From positions 1 through 64,000 of the forward strand of contig CACKFA010000003.1 of NCBI GenBank assembly GCA_902599335.1: 64,000 bases of DNA, given 5' to 3'. Positions 17,681-28,231 of the stretch are shown piece by piece. The DNA is from an uncultured Pelagibacteraceae bacterium. GTDB lineage: Bacteria; Pseudomonadota; Alphaproteobacteria; Pelagibacterales; Pelagibacteraceae. The first letter of the stretch is position 1, and each line of letters begins with the position of its first letter. A program made the position numbers and the translations under genes. A model generated the notes under the pieces. It did no database searches. It was not told the origin of the DNA and was given only the letters and a program-made list of their open reading frames with translations.

Positions 17681-18331
17681 ATGTTAAAAATTTTTTATAT
17701 TTTTATTACATCTTTACTCTTTCTTAGCTCTTCACATGCAGAAACTATAAAAGTTTTTGAATTTACTGAAAAAGAATTGTCAGTACTTGAAATACGTAAA
17801 GTAAGAGGAGCAGATAACAAAACAGTTTATTCTGTCGGATCAAATGAGAATGGTAATTATTTAAAAGCAGTAGCAGATAATGCTGCTTCAGGCCTTGGAA
17901 AAGAGATTAAAATTGATCTAAATAAAACACCTTTTATCAATATTACCTGGAAAATTGAAAAAGACCTTCGAGGGATTAAAGAGAATACAAAAAAAGGACA
18001 TGATTATGCGGCCCGTGTTTTTGCAATTAAAAAAACCGGAGCTACACCTTTATCAAATAGAGCAATTAATTACGTTTTTTCAAGCAATAGTGAAGTTGGT
18101 GACAATAGACCAAGTCCGTATACAAAAAAATCAATAGACAATGTGTTAGCAACTACTAAAGACAATCTCAATGAATGGATAACAGTGAAAGCCAATGTAA
18201 AAGAAGATTTTATAAAATTTCACAATTTAGATGTGAATGAATTAGATGGCTTAGCTATAATGGCTGATACTGATAATACAAAAAAGAAATCAATTTCTTA
18301 CTTTCAAAATATTTATTTTTCTAAAAATTAA
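17681..18331 (+). CDS. DUF3047 domain-containing secreted protein
   Basis: Signal peptide MLKIFYIFITSLLFLSSSHA; ITWKIEKDLRGIKENTKKGHDYAARVFAI...NDWITV-like, VNELDGLAIMADTDNTKKKSISYFQNIYFS. Confidence 0.8.
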   Translation: MLKIFYIFITSLLFLSSSHAETIKVFEFTEKELSVLEIRKVRGADNKTVYSVGSNENGNYLKAVADNAASGLGKEIKIDLNKTPFINITWKIEKDLRGIKENTKKGHDYAARVFAIKKTGATPLSNRAINYVFSSNSEVGDNRPSPYTKKSIDNVLATTKDNLNEWITVKANVKEDFIKFHNLDVNELDGLAIMADTDNTKKKSISYFQNIYFSKN

Positions 18332-18768
18332 CCTAATTCCATTTTTAAAAATGAATTATTTAATTTTTTTATTATTTTTTTGCTAAAAATTTCGGCATTT
18401 TTTCTTTTTGTCATAAAGTCATATTTTTTTGGTTTTTGAAAAAAATGATCAATAGAATTTTTTTTAAATCTACCTTCTTTTACAGTATTCATCCAAATTA
18501 AAACGTCTGGATTAAATAATTTCCTTCCTTCCTCAAAAGGACATATAAAATCACAAATAACAATTTTCTTTTTTGTGGGTTTATTTGATAGATCTCTCAT
18601 CCTTTTTGCTTGTCTCAAAATACCTTCCTTAGAAAAATCCCAATCATTATATCTTTTTCTTATATTATCTGCATTAATCCATTTAGCATTTAAATCTTTT
18701 GATAGATTTTTTGCTAACGTGGTTTTACCAGATCCAGGTAAACCAATTATAAGTATTTTTAACATCAA
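18328..18768 (-). CDS. Adenylylsulfate kinase-like P-loop kinase (CysC-like)
   Basis: GLPGSGKTTLAKNL Walker A, INADNIRKRYNDWDFSKEGILRQAKRMRDLS, ICDFICPFEEGR. Confidence 0.7.
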   Translation of the reverse strand: MMLKILIIGLPGSGKTTLAKNLSKDLNAKWINADNIRKRYNDWDFSKEGILRQAKRMRDLSNKPTKKKIVICDFICPFEEGRKLFNPDVLIWMNTVKEGRFKKNSIDHFFQKPKKYDFMTKRKNAEIFSKKIIKKLNNSFLKMELG

Positions 18769-18844
18769 TATATTTTAAAAAATTAAGGTATATTTCTATG
18801 TATTATGATACTAATGAAATTTAAAATTTTCTAGAAAATAAATT

Positions 18845-19258
18845 GTGTGTAAAAAATTTAATCATAAAGTTAAAGTTTATTATGAGGACACTGATGCTGG
18901 TGGGGTTGTTTATTACGCAAATTATTTAAAATATTTAGAAAGAGCTAGAACTGAAGCGTTATTAACTATTGGATTAAGCAATACAAAAATAAAAAACGAT
19001 TTTGGTGCTCTTATAATTGTTAAATCGTGCAATATTGAATATAAAAAATCTGCATATTTAGAAGATGATTTACAAATTAAATCTTTTGTAGAATCTACAT
19101 CAAAAACTTCTTTTTTAATGAACCAATCAATATTTAAAGGTGAGGAGTTGATAGTAGAAGCTAAAATTCATCTAGTATTTATAAATGAAAAATTCAAGCC
19201 AGTTAAAATTCCAGAAAAAATCTTATCAGATTTTAAACCCTATACTGCTAGTTTGTAG
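18845..19258 (+). CDS. ybgC: YbgC/FadM-type acyl-CoA thioesterase
   Basis: VKVYYEDTDAGGVVYYANYLKYLERARTEAL hotdog signature; GTG start. Confidence 0.9.
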   Translation: MCKKFNHKVKVYYEDTDAGGVVYYANYLKYLERARTEALLTIGLSNTKIKNDFGALIIVKSCNIEYKKSAYLEDDLQIKSFVESTSKTSFLMNQSIFKGEELIVEAKIHLVFINEKFKPVKIPEKILSDFKPYTASL

Positions 19259-19928
19259 ATATTTTTCTAGCTTTTTTAAATAAATCTACAATCATCCTTT
19301 CAGATACAAGCTTAGTATTTACATTTCTGGGGCTAGGGTGATAACAGGCAATCAGTTTAATGTTTCCTGGTAGTAAATAGGATTTTCCGTGAATAAATTT
19401 TATCTTTTTTTTTAAATTGTATTTTTTTTTATAAAATTTTACACAATTATCAAATGCTACTTTTCCTAATGCAATAATAGTTTTTAATTTTTTTAAATTA
19501 TAAATTTCGCTATCAAAGTATTTTGAACAATTATTAAGCTCTTCTATTTTAGGTTTATCTCCTGGAGGAACACATTTTAAAATATTAGTTATATATGTTG
19601 ATTTTAATTTAAGACCATCATTTAGATTTTCTGAATTTGGTTGGTTTGAAATTTTAGCTTTAAATAAACATTTAAATAAAAAATCTCCAGATTTATCTCC
19701 CGTGAAAGCTCTTCCTGTTCGTGTGCCCCCATGTGCTGCTGGGGCCAATCCAATTATTAAAATTTTTGCATCAATTTCGCCAAAACCTGTAACTGGTTTT
19801 CCCCAATAAGTCTCATTTATATTTTGTTTTCTTTTTTCTGTTGAAATTTTTTTTACAAAATTAACAAGCCTTGGACATTTTTTACATTTAAGAATTGTTT
19901 TATTTAAACTATCAATTTTAATATTCAT
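19248..19928 (-). CDS. Uracil-DNA glycosylase superfamily (family 5-like)
   Basis: KCKKCPRLVNF, GLAPAAHGGTRTGRAFTGDKSGDFL, CYHPSPRNVNTKL. Confidence 0.85.
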   Translation of the reverse strand: MNIKIDSLNKTILKCKKCPRLVNFVKKISTEKRKQNINETYWGKPVTGFGEIDAKILIIGLAPAAHGGTRTGRAFTGDKSGDFLFKCLFKAKISNQPNSENLNDGLKLKSTYITNILKCVPPGDKPKIEELNNCSKYFDSEIYNLKKLKTIIALGKVAFDNCVKFYKKKYNLKKKIKFIHGKSYLLPGNIKLIACYHPSPRNVNTKLVSERMIVDLFKKARKISTN

Positions 19929-19930
19929 AA

Positions 19931-20488
19931 ATGAAAATTTTAAATTATTTATTCATAATATTTATATGCATTAATCCCTTAGTTAAAGCAGATTCAAAAA
20001 AAATATTAATTAACGAATTACAAAAGGGTGGAAAATTAATTTTCATAAGACATGCGTATGCCCCTGGTGGCGGTGATCCAGATAATTTCGATATTAAAGA
20101 TTGTACAACTCAAAGAAATTTAAGTAATAGTGGCAGAGATCAATCACAAAAAATTGGAAATTTTTTTAAGAACAATAAAATTTCAATTGGAAAAGTTTAT
20201 TCTAGTGAATGGTGTCGATGTAAAGAAACAGCATCTATTGCCTTTAAAGAATATGAAACTAAAAATTTTCTAAACTCATTTTTTAGCGCAAAATTTGCCA
20301 ATAATAGAAAAAAGCAAATTACTGATTTTGATAAATTTATTAGTGCTTGGGATAAAGATCAAAATTTAGTTTTTGTTACACATTATGTAGTGATTTCTGA
20401 ACTTTTAAATTATGCACCATCATCTGGAGAGATTGTTGTTTCGGATAAAAGTTTAAAAGTTATTGATACTTTAGAAATTGAATATTAA
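19931..20488 (+). CDS. Histidine phosphatase family protein, secreted
   Basis: GGKLIFIRHAYAPGGGDPDNF ... RNLSNSGRDQSQKIG...VYSSEWCRCKETA...LVFVTHYVVIS. Confidence 0.85.
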   Translation: MKILNYLFIIFICINPLVKADSKKILINELQKGGKLIFIRHAYAPGGGDPDNFDIKDCTTQRNLSNSGRDQSQKIGNFFKNNKISIGKVYSSEWCRCKETASIAFKEYETKNFLNSFFSAKFANNRKKQITDFDKFISAWDKDQNLVFVTHYVVISELLNYAPSSGEIVVSDKSLKVIDTLEIEY

Positions 20489-20499
20489 AGTAAATTATC

Positions 20500-20673
20500 A
20501 TGTCATCTAAAAGAGCAATGAGACAAGCACAAAAACAAGCATACGCAAAGCATCGTTCAAATATTACAAATAGTAGATTTGAACTTAAGAAAAAATTTAT
20601 TACCAAAAACAAAGATGAAAAAAAAATAAAAACTAACTTTCTTGATCAAATTTCTCTATTTTTTTACAAGTAG
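20500..20673 (+). CDS. Small basic hypothetical protein (57 aa)
   Basis: Manual translation MSSKRAMRQAQKQAYAKHRSNITNSRFELKKKFITKNKDEKKIKTNFLDQISLFFYK*; overlaps the 3' end of the convergent ORF at 20633. Confidence 0.35.
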   Translation: MSSKRAMRQAQKQAYAKHRSNITNSRFELKKKFITKNKDEKKIKTNFLDQISLFFYK

Positions 20674-21055
20674 AGATTTTAGATAAACTTTCGACATCAT
20701 TCAAAACAGCCTTGACAAATATTTCTGGTTTATCTTTTTCAAATAAAATTTGAGTATAAAACTGAGGATACCCATGTTTTAATGTAAGTATTTTTCCATT
20801 TTCCTCATATATATTTCTCACATAGGAGTTTTTCTTTTTAACGCTTAAATCGGTGATCTTATATTTTTGGTAAGTTTTTTCATTATAGACGTAATTACGT
20901 GTCATAATTAATTCATTAAGATTTAAAATATATTCATTTTTTAAAAAACCGTCCTCTTTATGATCACATTTGCTCAACACAATTATTTCAGAGTGAGAAT
21001 TAAAGGATATAAAAAAAAATGATAAAAAAAATATTAAAAACTTATTTTCTCTCAT
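20633..21055 (-). CDS. Hypothetical secreted protein
   Basis: 140-aa ORF with N-terminal hydrophobic signal FLIFFLSFFFISFNSHS. Confidence 0.6.
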   Translation of the reverse strand: MRENKFLIFFLSFFFISFNSHSEIIVLSKCDHKEDGFLKNEYILNLNELIMTRNYVYNEKTYQKYKITDLSVKKKNSYVRNIYEENGKILTLKHGYPQFYTQILFEKDKPEIFVKAVLNDVESLSKISTCKKIEKFDQES

Positions 21056-21215
21056 TCTTATCTATAAAAAATAAAGCTATAATAAATATTACAGTCCATG
21101 CAAATACAGACAATGTTTTTAAAGGAGTGGTATCTGCTCCCCAAACATCAAAGAATAAAGCACCAATAATTATACCTATAGCATAGATAATACTTACAAT
21201 TTTAACTTTACTCAT
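21042..21215 (-). CDS. Small two-helix membrane protein (57 aa)
   Basis: Manual translation MSKVKIVSIIYAIGIIIGALFFDVWGADTTPLKTLSVFAWTVIFIIALFFIDKNERK*; overlaps start of ORF 20633-21055. Confidence 0.6.
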   Translation of the reverse strand: MSKVKIVSIIYAIGIIIGALFFDVWGADTTPLKTLSVFAWTVIFIIALFFIDKNERK

Positions 21216-21223
21216 ATTTTATA

Positions 21224-21475
21224 CTATTCTTTGATTAAGTTTTTCTTGAAAAGAGACATGCCATTCTTGATTTTATAAGAGTACGATTCTTTAAAACTTT
21301 CAAGTTGCCAACCAGTCAGCCTTTTTTCAATTTGAATTATATTTTCTTTTTTCCAATCATCAGTTGTTTCCTCAAGCTTCCAAAGTCGTTTTTCCTCATT
21401 ACTTCTCCCACAACCATAACAATAGCCTGTTGTTGGATCAGTTTTACAAATACTTATACAAGGTGAAATAATCAT
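21224..21475 (-). CDS. DUF1289 domain-containing protein
   Basis: ISPCISICKTDPTTGYCYGCGRSNEE cysteine motif, DDW... Confidence 0.88.
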   Translation of the reverse strand: MIISPCISICKTDPTTGYCYGCGRSNEEKRLWKLEETTDDWKKENIIQIEKRLTGWQLESFKESYSYKIKNGMSLFKKNLIKE

Positions 21476-21576
21476 TTTTTATAAATTAGTATAAATTTTA
21501 TTAGATAAATAGATAATTTTTTAACAATTGTCATTGGACAAATAGTTTCAATAATATATAAAACCTCGTAATTTGT

Positions 21577-21661
21577 GGGGCGATGGCGGAATTGGTAGAC
21601 GCGTTGGTCTTAGGAACCAATATGGCAACATGTGAAGGTTCGAGTCCTTTTCGCCCTACCA
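21577..21661 (+). tRNA. tRNA-Leu (anticodon TAG)
   Basis: Acceptor GGGGCGA/TCGCCCT, long variable arm, anticodon loop CTTAGGA, T arm GAAGG-TTCGAGT-CCTTT, encoded CCA. Confidence 0.95.
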
Positions 21662-21671
21662 TTAAAATATT

Positions 21672-23102
21672 ATGAAAGTTACAGTAGAAAATAAAAAAGG
21701 TTTAAATAAAGACCTTAAAATTTTTATCGATAAAGAGACAATGAACTCTTATATGGATGAAAAATATGAAGAGATCAAAGGGAGTGTAAATCTTAAAGGA
21801 TTTAGACCAGGTAAAGTTCCAAAAGAAATCTTAAAAAGACAATTTGGTAAAGCTGTTTTTGGAGAAGTTTTAGATAAAGTTTTAAAAGAAACATCTACAA
21901 AAGCATTAGAAGAAAATAAAATTAAACCTGCTGGCCAACCAAAGCTTGATTTGAAGACCTATGGTGAGGATAAAGATCTTGAGTATGTTTTATCAGTTAC
22001 AGAGCTACCAAAAGTAGAAATTAAATCTTTAGAAAATATTAAATTCGATGAATACACTGTAAAAATTGATGAAAGTGAAACAGATAAAAGAATAAAAGAA
22101 ATAGCTAAAAACCAACCAAACTTCAAAGAAGTTAGCGCTGATACAAAAGCTAAAAAAGGTGATTTAGTTTCTTTAGATTATAAAGCAACTGTTGATGGTA
22201 AGGATTTTAAAGGAAGTGAGGGAAAGAATACCCAACTAACTTTGGGTAAAGATTTATTCTTAAAAGGTTTTGACGATCAATTAATTGGAGTTAAGAAAGA
22301 TGATGAAAAAGTCGTAGAAGCAATTCTGCCTGAAAATTTTCCTGAAAAAGAATTAGTAAATAAAAAAGCTAAATTTAATTGTAAAATTTTGAGCGTCAAA
22401 CAATCAGAAGAAGTAAAAATTGATGATAATTTTGCAAAAAATTTAGGAGCAAAAGATTTAAACGATTTAAAAGTATTAATTTCAAAACAAATTAATGATG
22501 AATATAAAAATTCTCTAGATCAATTATCTAAAAATCAAATTTTAAAAGAAATAGAGAAAATTAGAATAGATCAAGTTCCAGAAAACTTAGTTGAGGAAGA
22601 GGTTAAAGTTCTTTCGCAAGGCATGTCTGATGAGGAAGCAAAGAAAAATAAAAAAAACTTTGAAGAAAAAGCAAAAACGAGAATTAAAACTGGATTAATT
22701 TTAAATGAGTTTGGTGAAAAAAATCAAATTAAAGTAACAGAACAAGAAATCCAAGTTGAAGTTCAAAAACAATCAAGAATGATGCCTGGACAAGAAAAAA
22801 TGGTTATGGATTTTTATCAAAAAAATCCATCTGCATTAGCGAGTTTAAGAGGTACAGTATATGAAGAGAAAATTTTAAACTTAATTAAAGAAAAAGGGAA
22901 ACCAAATAAGAAAGAAATTTCAAAAGAAGAAGCTGAAAAAATTTTAAAAGAAGCTTATAAACATGAACATGATCATGAAGTAGAAAAAAAGGAAATTAAG
23001 AAACAATCATCTGCAACATCTGCGAAAGAAAAAAAACCAGTAACTAAAAAGGCAAAATCAAAGCCAGCAGCAAAAAAAGCAAAAAAAGTTAGCAAAAAGT
23101 AA
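21672..23102 (+). CDS. tig: Trigger factor
   Basis: [25 protein letters not shown]-like [17 protein letters not shown]; upstream of clpP-clpX-lon. Confidence 0.95.
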   Translation: MKVTVENKKGLNKDLKIFIDKETMNSYMDEKYEEIKGSVNLKGFRPGKVPKEILKRQFGKAVFGEVLDKVLKETSTKALEENKIKPAGQPKLDLKTYGEDKDLEYVLSVTELPKVEIKSLENIKFDEYTVKIDESETDKRIKEIAKNQPNFKEVSADTKAKKGDLVSLDYKATVDGKDFKGSEGKNTQLTLGKDLFLKGFDDQLIGVKKDDEKVVEAILPENFPEKELVNKKAKFNCKILSVKQSEEVKIDDNFAKNLGAKDLNDLKVLISKQINDEYKNSLDQLSKNQILKEIEKIRIDQVPENLVEEEVKVLSQGMSDEEAKKNKKNFEEKAKTRIKTGLILNEFGEKNQIKVTEQEIQVEVQKQSRMMPGQEKMVMDFYQKNPSALASLRGTVYEEKILNLIKEKGKPNKKEISKEEAEKILKEAYKHEHDHEVEKKEIKKQSSATSAKEKKPVTKKAKSKPAAKKAKKVSKK

Positions 23103-23134
23103 TCTCAAGTTGTATAAGTAGAACGAATCAACTT

Positions 23135-23746
23135 ATGACAATAAAATTATCAGAACAAATGAGTAATCTTGTACCAATGGTTGTTGAGCAATCAAGTAAA
23201 GGTGAGAGAGCTTACGATATTTATTCAAGACTATTAAAGGAAAGAATTATTTTTTTAACTGGTCAAATTAATGACAACGTTGCATCATTAGTTACTGCTC
23301 AATTATTATTTTTAGAAGCTGAAGATCCAAAAAAAGAAATTTATTTATACATAAATAGCCCAGGGGGCTTGGTAACAGCAGGACTTGGTATTTATGATAC
23401 AATGCAATATGTGAAACCAGACATTTCTACTTTATGTATGGGTCAAGCAGCTTCTATGGGATCTTTCTTACTTGCTGCAGGTACAAAAGGTAAAAGATTT
23501 TCACTACCAAATTCAAGAATAATGGTTCATCAACCATCCGCAGGTTTTCAGGGTCAGGCAACAGATATTGAAATTCATGCTAATGAAGTTTTGTCTTTAA
23601 AGAAAAGGCTTAATGAAATTTATTCAAAACATACTGGAAAAAGTGTTGAAGAAATAAAATCTGCCCTTGAAAGAGATAATTTCATGACAGCAGATGTCGC
23701 GCAGTCTTTTGGTCTTATTGACGAAGTAGTAGAAAAAAGATCTTAA
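23135..23746 (+). CDS. clpP: ATP-dependent Clp protease proteolytic subunit
   Basis: [65 protein letters not shown]. Confidence 0.98.
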   Translation: MTIKLSEQMSNLVPMVVEQSSKGERAYDIYSRLLKERIIFLTGQINDNVASLVTAQLLFLEAEDPKKEIYLYINSPGGLVTAGLGIYDTMQYVKPDISTLCMGQAASMGSFLLAAGTKGKRFSLPNSRIMVHQPSAGFQGQATDIEIHANEVLSLKKRLNEIYSKHTGKSVEEIKSALERDNFMTADVAQSFGLIDEVVEKRS

Positions 23747-23838
23747 TACACAATATATTGATCAATTAATAATCGCAACTTGATTAGTGAGAGTCTTCTA
23801 TAATAAAGTAATTAAATTGATTCGTTATATAAATTAAA

Positions 23839-25107
23839 ATGACAACAAATAATAAAAATATTCTTTACTGTTCTTTCTGTGGAAAGAGTCAACATGAAGT
23901 AAGAAAGTTGATTGCCGGTCCAACTGTATTCATCTGCGATGAATGTGTTGAGCTATGTATGGACATTATAAAAGAAGAGAGCAAAGATACTTTTGTAAAA
24001 CATCAAGATGGTCTTCCATCTCCTAAGGAAATTTGTTCAGTATTAGATGATTATGTAATTGGTCAAGCTCATGCTAAAAAAGTTTTATCTGTTGCAGTTC
24101 ATAATCACTACAAAAGATTAAATTATGAGAGTAAAACAAGCAAAAATGTTGAGTTGTCAAAATCAAATATACTTTTAGTAGGTCCCACAGGTTGTGGAAA
24201 AACCTTACTTGCACAAACTCTAGCTAGAATTTTAGATGTTCCTTTTACGATGGCTGATGCAACTACTCTAACAGAAGCAGGTTATGTTGGAGAAGATGTT
24301 GAAAATATTATTTTAAAATTACTGCAAGCATCTGACTATAATGTTGAAAAAGCACAAAGAGGAATAGTTTATATTGATGAGGTTGATAAAATAAGTAGAA
24401 AATCTGAAAACCCATCAATTACAAGAGATGTATCAGGCGAAGGTGTTCAGCAAGCTCTTCTTAAAATAATGGAGGGAACAGTTGCAAGTGTGCCTCCTCA
24501 GGGTGGTAGAAAACATCCTCAACAAGAATTTTTACAAGTAGACACCACAAACATTTTATTTATTTGTGGGGGAGCATTTGCTGGACTTGATAAAATAATC
24601 TCTCAAAGAGATAAAGGTACTTCAATTGGTTTTGGTGCAGATGTAAAGAATACACAAGATAAGAAAACTGGTGAATGGATGAAAGGACTAGAGCCAGAAG
24701 ATTTATTAAAATTTGGATTGATCCCAGAATTTATTGGAAGACTTCCAATGATAGCAACACTTGAAGATTTAGATGAAAAATCTTTAATAAAAATATTACA
24801 AGAGCCTAAGAATTCTTTAACAAAACAATATCAAGAGTTGTTTAAATTGGATGGTGCTAAACTAAGTTTTAAAGAAAATGCTTTAAAAGAAATAGCGCAA
24901 AAAGCTATTAGCAAAAAAACAGGAGCAAGGGGCTTAAGATCAATTCTAGAAAATATTTTGTTGAAAACAATGTACGATCTTCCGAGTCAAGATAATATTG
25001 AAGAGGTAATTGTTGATGCCGGTGCAGCAAAAGGACAGTCACAACCAATCTTAGTTCATGCTAAAGGTGACAATAAATCTAAGTCAAATAAGACCACAGC
25101 GGCTTAA
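23839..25107 (+). CDS. clpX: ATP-dependent Clp protease ATP-binding subunit ClpX
   Basis: [30 protein letters not shown] zinc finger; [15 protein letters not shown]. Confidence 0.98.
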   Translation: MTTNNKNILYCSFCGKSQHEVRKLIAGPTVFICDECVELCMDIIKEESKDTFVKHQDGLPSPKEICSVLDDYVIGQAHAKKVLSVAVHNHYKRLNYESKTSKNVELSKSNILLVGPTGCGKTLLAQTLARILDVPFTMADATTLTEAGYVGEDVENIILKLLQASDYNVEKAQRGIVYIDEVDKISRKSENPSITRDVSGEGVQQALLKIMEGTVASVPPQGGRKHPQQEFLQVDTTNILFICGGAFAGLDKIISQRDKGTSIGFGADVKNTQDKKTGEWMKGLEPEDLLKFGLIPEFIGRLPMIATLEDLDEKSLIKILQEPKNSLTKQYQELFKLDGAKLSFKENALKEIAQKAISKKTGARGLRSILENILLKTMYDLPSQDNIEEVIVDAGAAKGQSQPILVHAKGDNKSKSNKTTAA

Positions 25108-25167
25108 TAACCTTAATAAGTAATAAATACCTATTGCATTATAAAATATAATATCCATATTATTAAT

Positions 25168-27546
25168 ATGGACGTTAAAATTTCACTACCCTTACTTCCA
25201 TTGAGAGACATTGTAGTCTTTCCAAGTATGGTAATACCTCTATTTGTAGGAAGGGATAAATCTATTTCAGCACTCAATGAAGTGATGAAAAAAGATAAAA
25301 AAATTATTTTAGTTACTCAAAAAAATTCAGAAATTGACGATCCAAAGAAAACAGATGTTTTTATGTATGGCTGTGAGGGAAGTATTTTACAATTGCTAAA
25401 ATTACCAGATGGCACGGTTAAAGTTTTAGTAGAAGGTATTAAAAGAGTAAAAATTTTAGATTTTAAGGATAATGAAAAGTTTATAACATGTGATTACACT
25501 CATTATAACGATATTTCACCCAAAGATGAAGATTTATTTCCTTTAGCTGCTACGGCTTTAAGAAGATTAGAAAAATTAACATCTATAAATAAAAAAATTT
25601 CTAATGAAACAATAAATACAATTAAACAATTAAAAGACCCATCACAAATTGCAGATAATATTGCTTCACATATAACAGCTACTATTTCTGAAAAACAGCA
25701 AATATTTGAAACTGTGGATGTTAAGAAAAGATTAAACGCCATAATTAAAATAATGGAAAATGAGACAAGTATTATTGGTGTTGAAAAAAGAATTAGGGGC
25801 AGAGTTAAAACTCAAATGGAAAAAACACAAAGAGAGTATTATTTAAATGAGCAACTGAAAGCTATTCAAAAAGAACTTGGAGAAATCGAAGACGGTAAAG
25901 ATGAAACAACCAGTCTAAATAAAGCTATTACAAGAGCCAAGATGCCAAAAGAGGTTGAGAAGAAATGCTTACAAGAATTAAAAAAATTAAAAAATATGAG
26001 TCCAATGTCAGCAGAGGCAACAGTTGTGAGAAATTATTTAGATTGGATGACAGAACTTCCTTGGCACAAAAAAAGCGAGGTGGATATAGATTTAAAGAAA
26101 GCTCTAGAAATTCTTGATAAAGATCATTTTGGATTAGAAAAAGTTAAAGAAAGAATAATAGAATTTTTAGCTGTTCAAAAAAGAATGGAAAAAATTAAAG
26201 GTCCAATTTTGTGTCTAGTTGGACCCCCAGGTGTTGGAAAAACCTCATTAGGAAAATCAATTGCAAAAGCTACAAATAGAGAATTTGTTAGAATGTCAGT
26301 TGGTGGTATGAGAGATGAGGCAGAAATACGTGGTCACAGAAGAACTTATATTGGATCTTTGCCAGGAAAAATTATTCAGATGATGAAAAAAGCTGGAACA
26401 AAAAATCCATTAATTTTATTAGATGAAATTGATAAAATAGGAAACGATTACAGAGGAGATCCATCTTCAGCATTATTAGAGGCTTTGGATCCTGAACAGA
26501 ACACAACATTTAATGATCATTATCTAGAAGTTGACTATGATTTATCCGACGTAATGTTTGTAACGACTGCTAACACTCTAAATATCTTACCTCCTTTATT
26601 AGATAGAATGGAAGTAATTAGATTAGCAGGTTACACTGAGGATGAAAAAATTAGTATTGCAAACAAATATTTATTGCCAAAACAAATCAAAGATAACGGC
26701 GTTAAAGAAAAAGAAATGAAGCTTGATAATGACATTATAAAAGAAGTTATTAGGGGATACACAAAAGAGTCAGGTGTAAGAAATCTCGAAAGGGAAATTT
26801 CTAAACTTGCAAGAAAAGTTGTTAAAAAAATTGTAGCTGGTGAAGAAAAAGAGGTAGGAATAAATAATAAAAATTTATCTGATTTTTTAGGTGTTCCTAA
26901 GTTTAAATTTGGAGAATTAGAGGCAGAGAATAGAGTGGGTATAGTAACAGGACTTGCTTGGACTGAGTATGGAGGAGAAATTCTAAAAATCGAAACTGTA
27001 ACGATGCCAGGAAAAGGAAGAATGCAAATTACTGGTAAATTAGGTGATGTAATGCAAGAGTCAGTTAAAGCTGCAAAATCTTTTGTAAGGTCAAAATGTT
27101 TAGAGTATGGAATTATACCTCCAATTTTTGAAAAGAAAGATTTTCATATTCATGTACCAGAAGGAGCAACACCAAAAGATGGTCCATCTGCTGGTATCGG
27201 AATGGTAACATCTATTGTTTCATCAATTACTAACATTCCAGTACGAAGAGATGTTGCTATGACGGGTGAAGTAACATTAACTGGGCAAGTTCTACCGATT
27301 GGTGGTTTGAAAGAAAAATTATTAGCTGCACATAGAGCTGGAATAATAGAAGTTTTAATTCCTAAAGAGAATGAAAAAGATTTAGTAGATATGCCTAAGA
27401 AAATTTTAGATGATATTAAGATTACCCCTGTTGAATATGCTGATCAGGTTATAAAAATAGCTTTAACAAAAGAACTTAAACCAACAGAGTGGGTTGAGGT
27501 AGATATATCTAAAAAAGATGATAAATCTCAAGCTAGTATTCAATAA
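25168..27546 (+). CDS. lon: ATP-dependent protease La (Lon)
   Basis: LPLLPLRDIVVFPSMVIPLFVGR; GPPGVGKTSLGKSIA; PKDGPSAGIGMVTS. Confidence 0.98.
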   Translation: MDVKISLPLLPLRDIVVFPSMVIPLFVGRDKSISALNEVMKKDKKIILVTQKNSEIDDPKKTDVFMYGCEGSILQLLKLPDGTVKVLVEGIKRVKILDFKDNEKFITCDYTHYNDISPKDEDLFPLAATALRRLEKLTSINKKISNETINTIKQLKDPSQIADNIASHITATISEKQQIFETVDVKKRLNAIIKIMENETSIIGVEKRIRGRVKTQMEKTQREYYLNEQLKAIQKELGEIEDGKDETTSLNKAITRAKMPKEVEKKCLQELKKLKNMSPMSAEATVVRNYLDWMTELPWHKKSEVDIDLKKALEILDKDHFGLEKVKERIIEFLAVQKRMEKIKGPILCLVGPPGVGKTSLGKSIAKATNREFVRMSVGGMRDEAEIRGHRRTYIGSLPGKIIQMMKKAGTKNPLILLDEIDKIGNDYRGDPSSALLEALDPEQNTTFNDHYLEVDYDLSDVMFVTTANTLNILPPLLDRMEVIRLAGYTEDEKISIANKYLLPKQIKDNGVKEKEMKLDNDIIKEVIRGYTKESGVRNLEREISKLARKVVKKIVAGEEKEVGINNKNLSDFLGVPKFKFGELEAENRVGIVTGLAWTEYGGEILKIETVTMPGKGRMQITGKLGDVMQESVKAAKSFVRSKCLEYGIIPPIFEKKDFHIHVPEGATPKDGPSAGIGMVTSIVSSITNIPVRRDVAMTGEVTLTGQVLPIGGLKEKLLAAHRAGIIEVLIPKENEKDLVDMPKKILDDIKITPVEYADQVIKIALTKELKPTEWVEVDISKKDDKSQASIQ

Positions 27547-27595
27547 TAATTAATTTACATTATTTAAGTGTTGATGTAATAAGTAGCCATGTTTT

Positions 27596-27671
27596 GGGCG
27601 GTTAGCTCAGTTGGTAGAGCATCTCGTTTACACCGAGGGGGTCAAAGGTTCGAGTCCTTTACTGCCCACCA
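27596..27671 (+). tRNA. tRNA-Val (anticodon TAC)
   Basis: Acceptor GGGCGGT/ACTGCCC, anticodon stem-loop TCTCG-TTTACAC-CGAGG, TTCGAGT, CCA. Confidence 0.96.
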
Positions 27672-27683
27672 AAACAATAAAGT

Positions 27684-27760
27684 GGGGGTGTAGCTCAGTT
27701 GGTTAGAGCGATCGCCTGTCACGCGATAGGTCGAGGGTTCGAGTCCCTTCACTCCCGCCA
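27684..27760 (+). tRNA. tRNA-Asp (anticodon GTC)
   Basis: Acceptor GGGGGTG/CACTCCC, anticodon loop CTGTCAC, TTCGAGT, CCA. Confidence 0.96.
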
Positions 27761-27847
27761 CTTTTTCGCATTTTTTAATGTTAATATTAATAAAAATGTG
27801 ACGTATCAGCCCTTCAACAACAGATAAAAACTGATATATAGATTTCC

Positions 27848-28216
27848 ATGTTATCTGATTTTTTAAAAGATTACTTACCAATAATAATATTTTTAATATT
27901 AGCTCTCGGGTTGAGTTGTGCTTTTGTAATTTTAAACTTTATTCTATCACCAAAAAAACCTGATCCTGAAAAACTTTCAGCTTATGAGTGTGGATTTGAA
28001 CCTTTCGAGGATTCAAGAATGGAATTTGATGTGAGATTTTATTTAGTCGCAATTCTATTTATTATTTTTGATTTAGAGATAGCATTTTTATTTCCATGGG
28101 CAATATCACTTGGAAATATTGGATTATTAGGTTTTACATCAATGATGATTTTTTTGTTCATACTTACAATAGGTTTTGTTTATGAATGGAAAAAAGGTGC
28201 TTTAGACTGGGAATAG
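27848..28216 (+). CDS. nuoA: NADH-quinone oxidoreductase subunit A
   Basis: [38 protein letters not shown]. Confidence 0.97.
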   Translation: MLSDFLKDYLPIIIFLILALGLSCAFVILNFILSPKKPDPEKLSAYECGFEPFEDSRMEFDVRFYLVAILFIIFDLEIAFLFPWAISLGNIGLLGFTSMMIFLFILTIGFVYEWKKGALDWE

Positions 28217-28231
28217 AAATTATAAACCACA

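Noticed and set aside
17955-18137. 60-aa plus ORF in an alternative frame
   Set aside because: Embedded in the DUF3047 gene; no start context or conservation cue.
27642-27881. 79-aa minus ORF (…GVKGLEPSTYRVTGDRSNQLSYTP…)
   Set aside because: Antisense to tRNA-Val and tRNA-Asp; this peptide pattern is a familiar spurious translation of tRNA genes.
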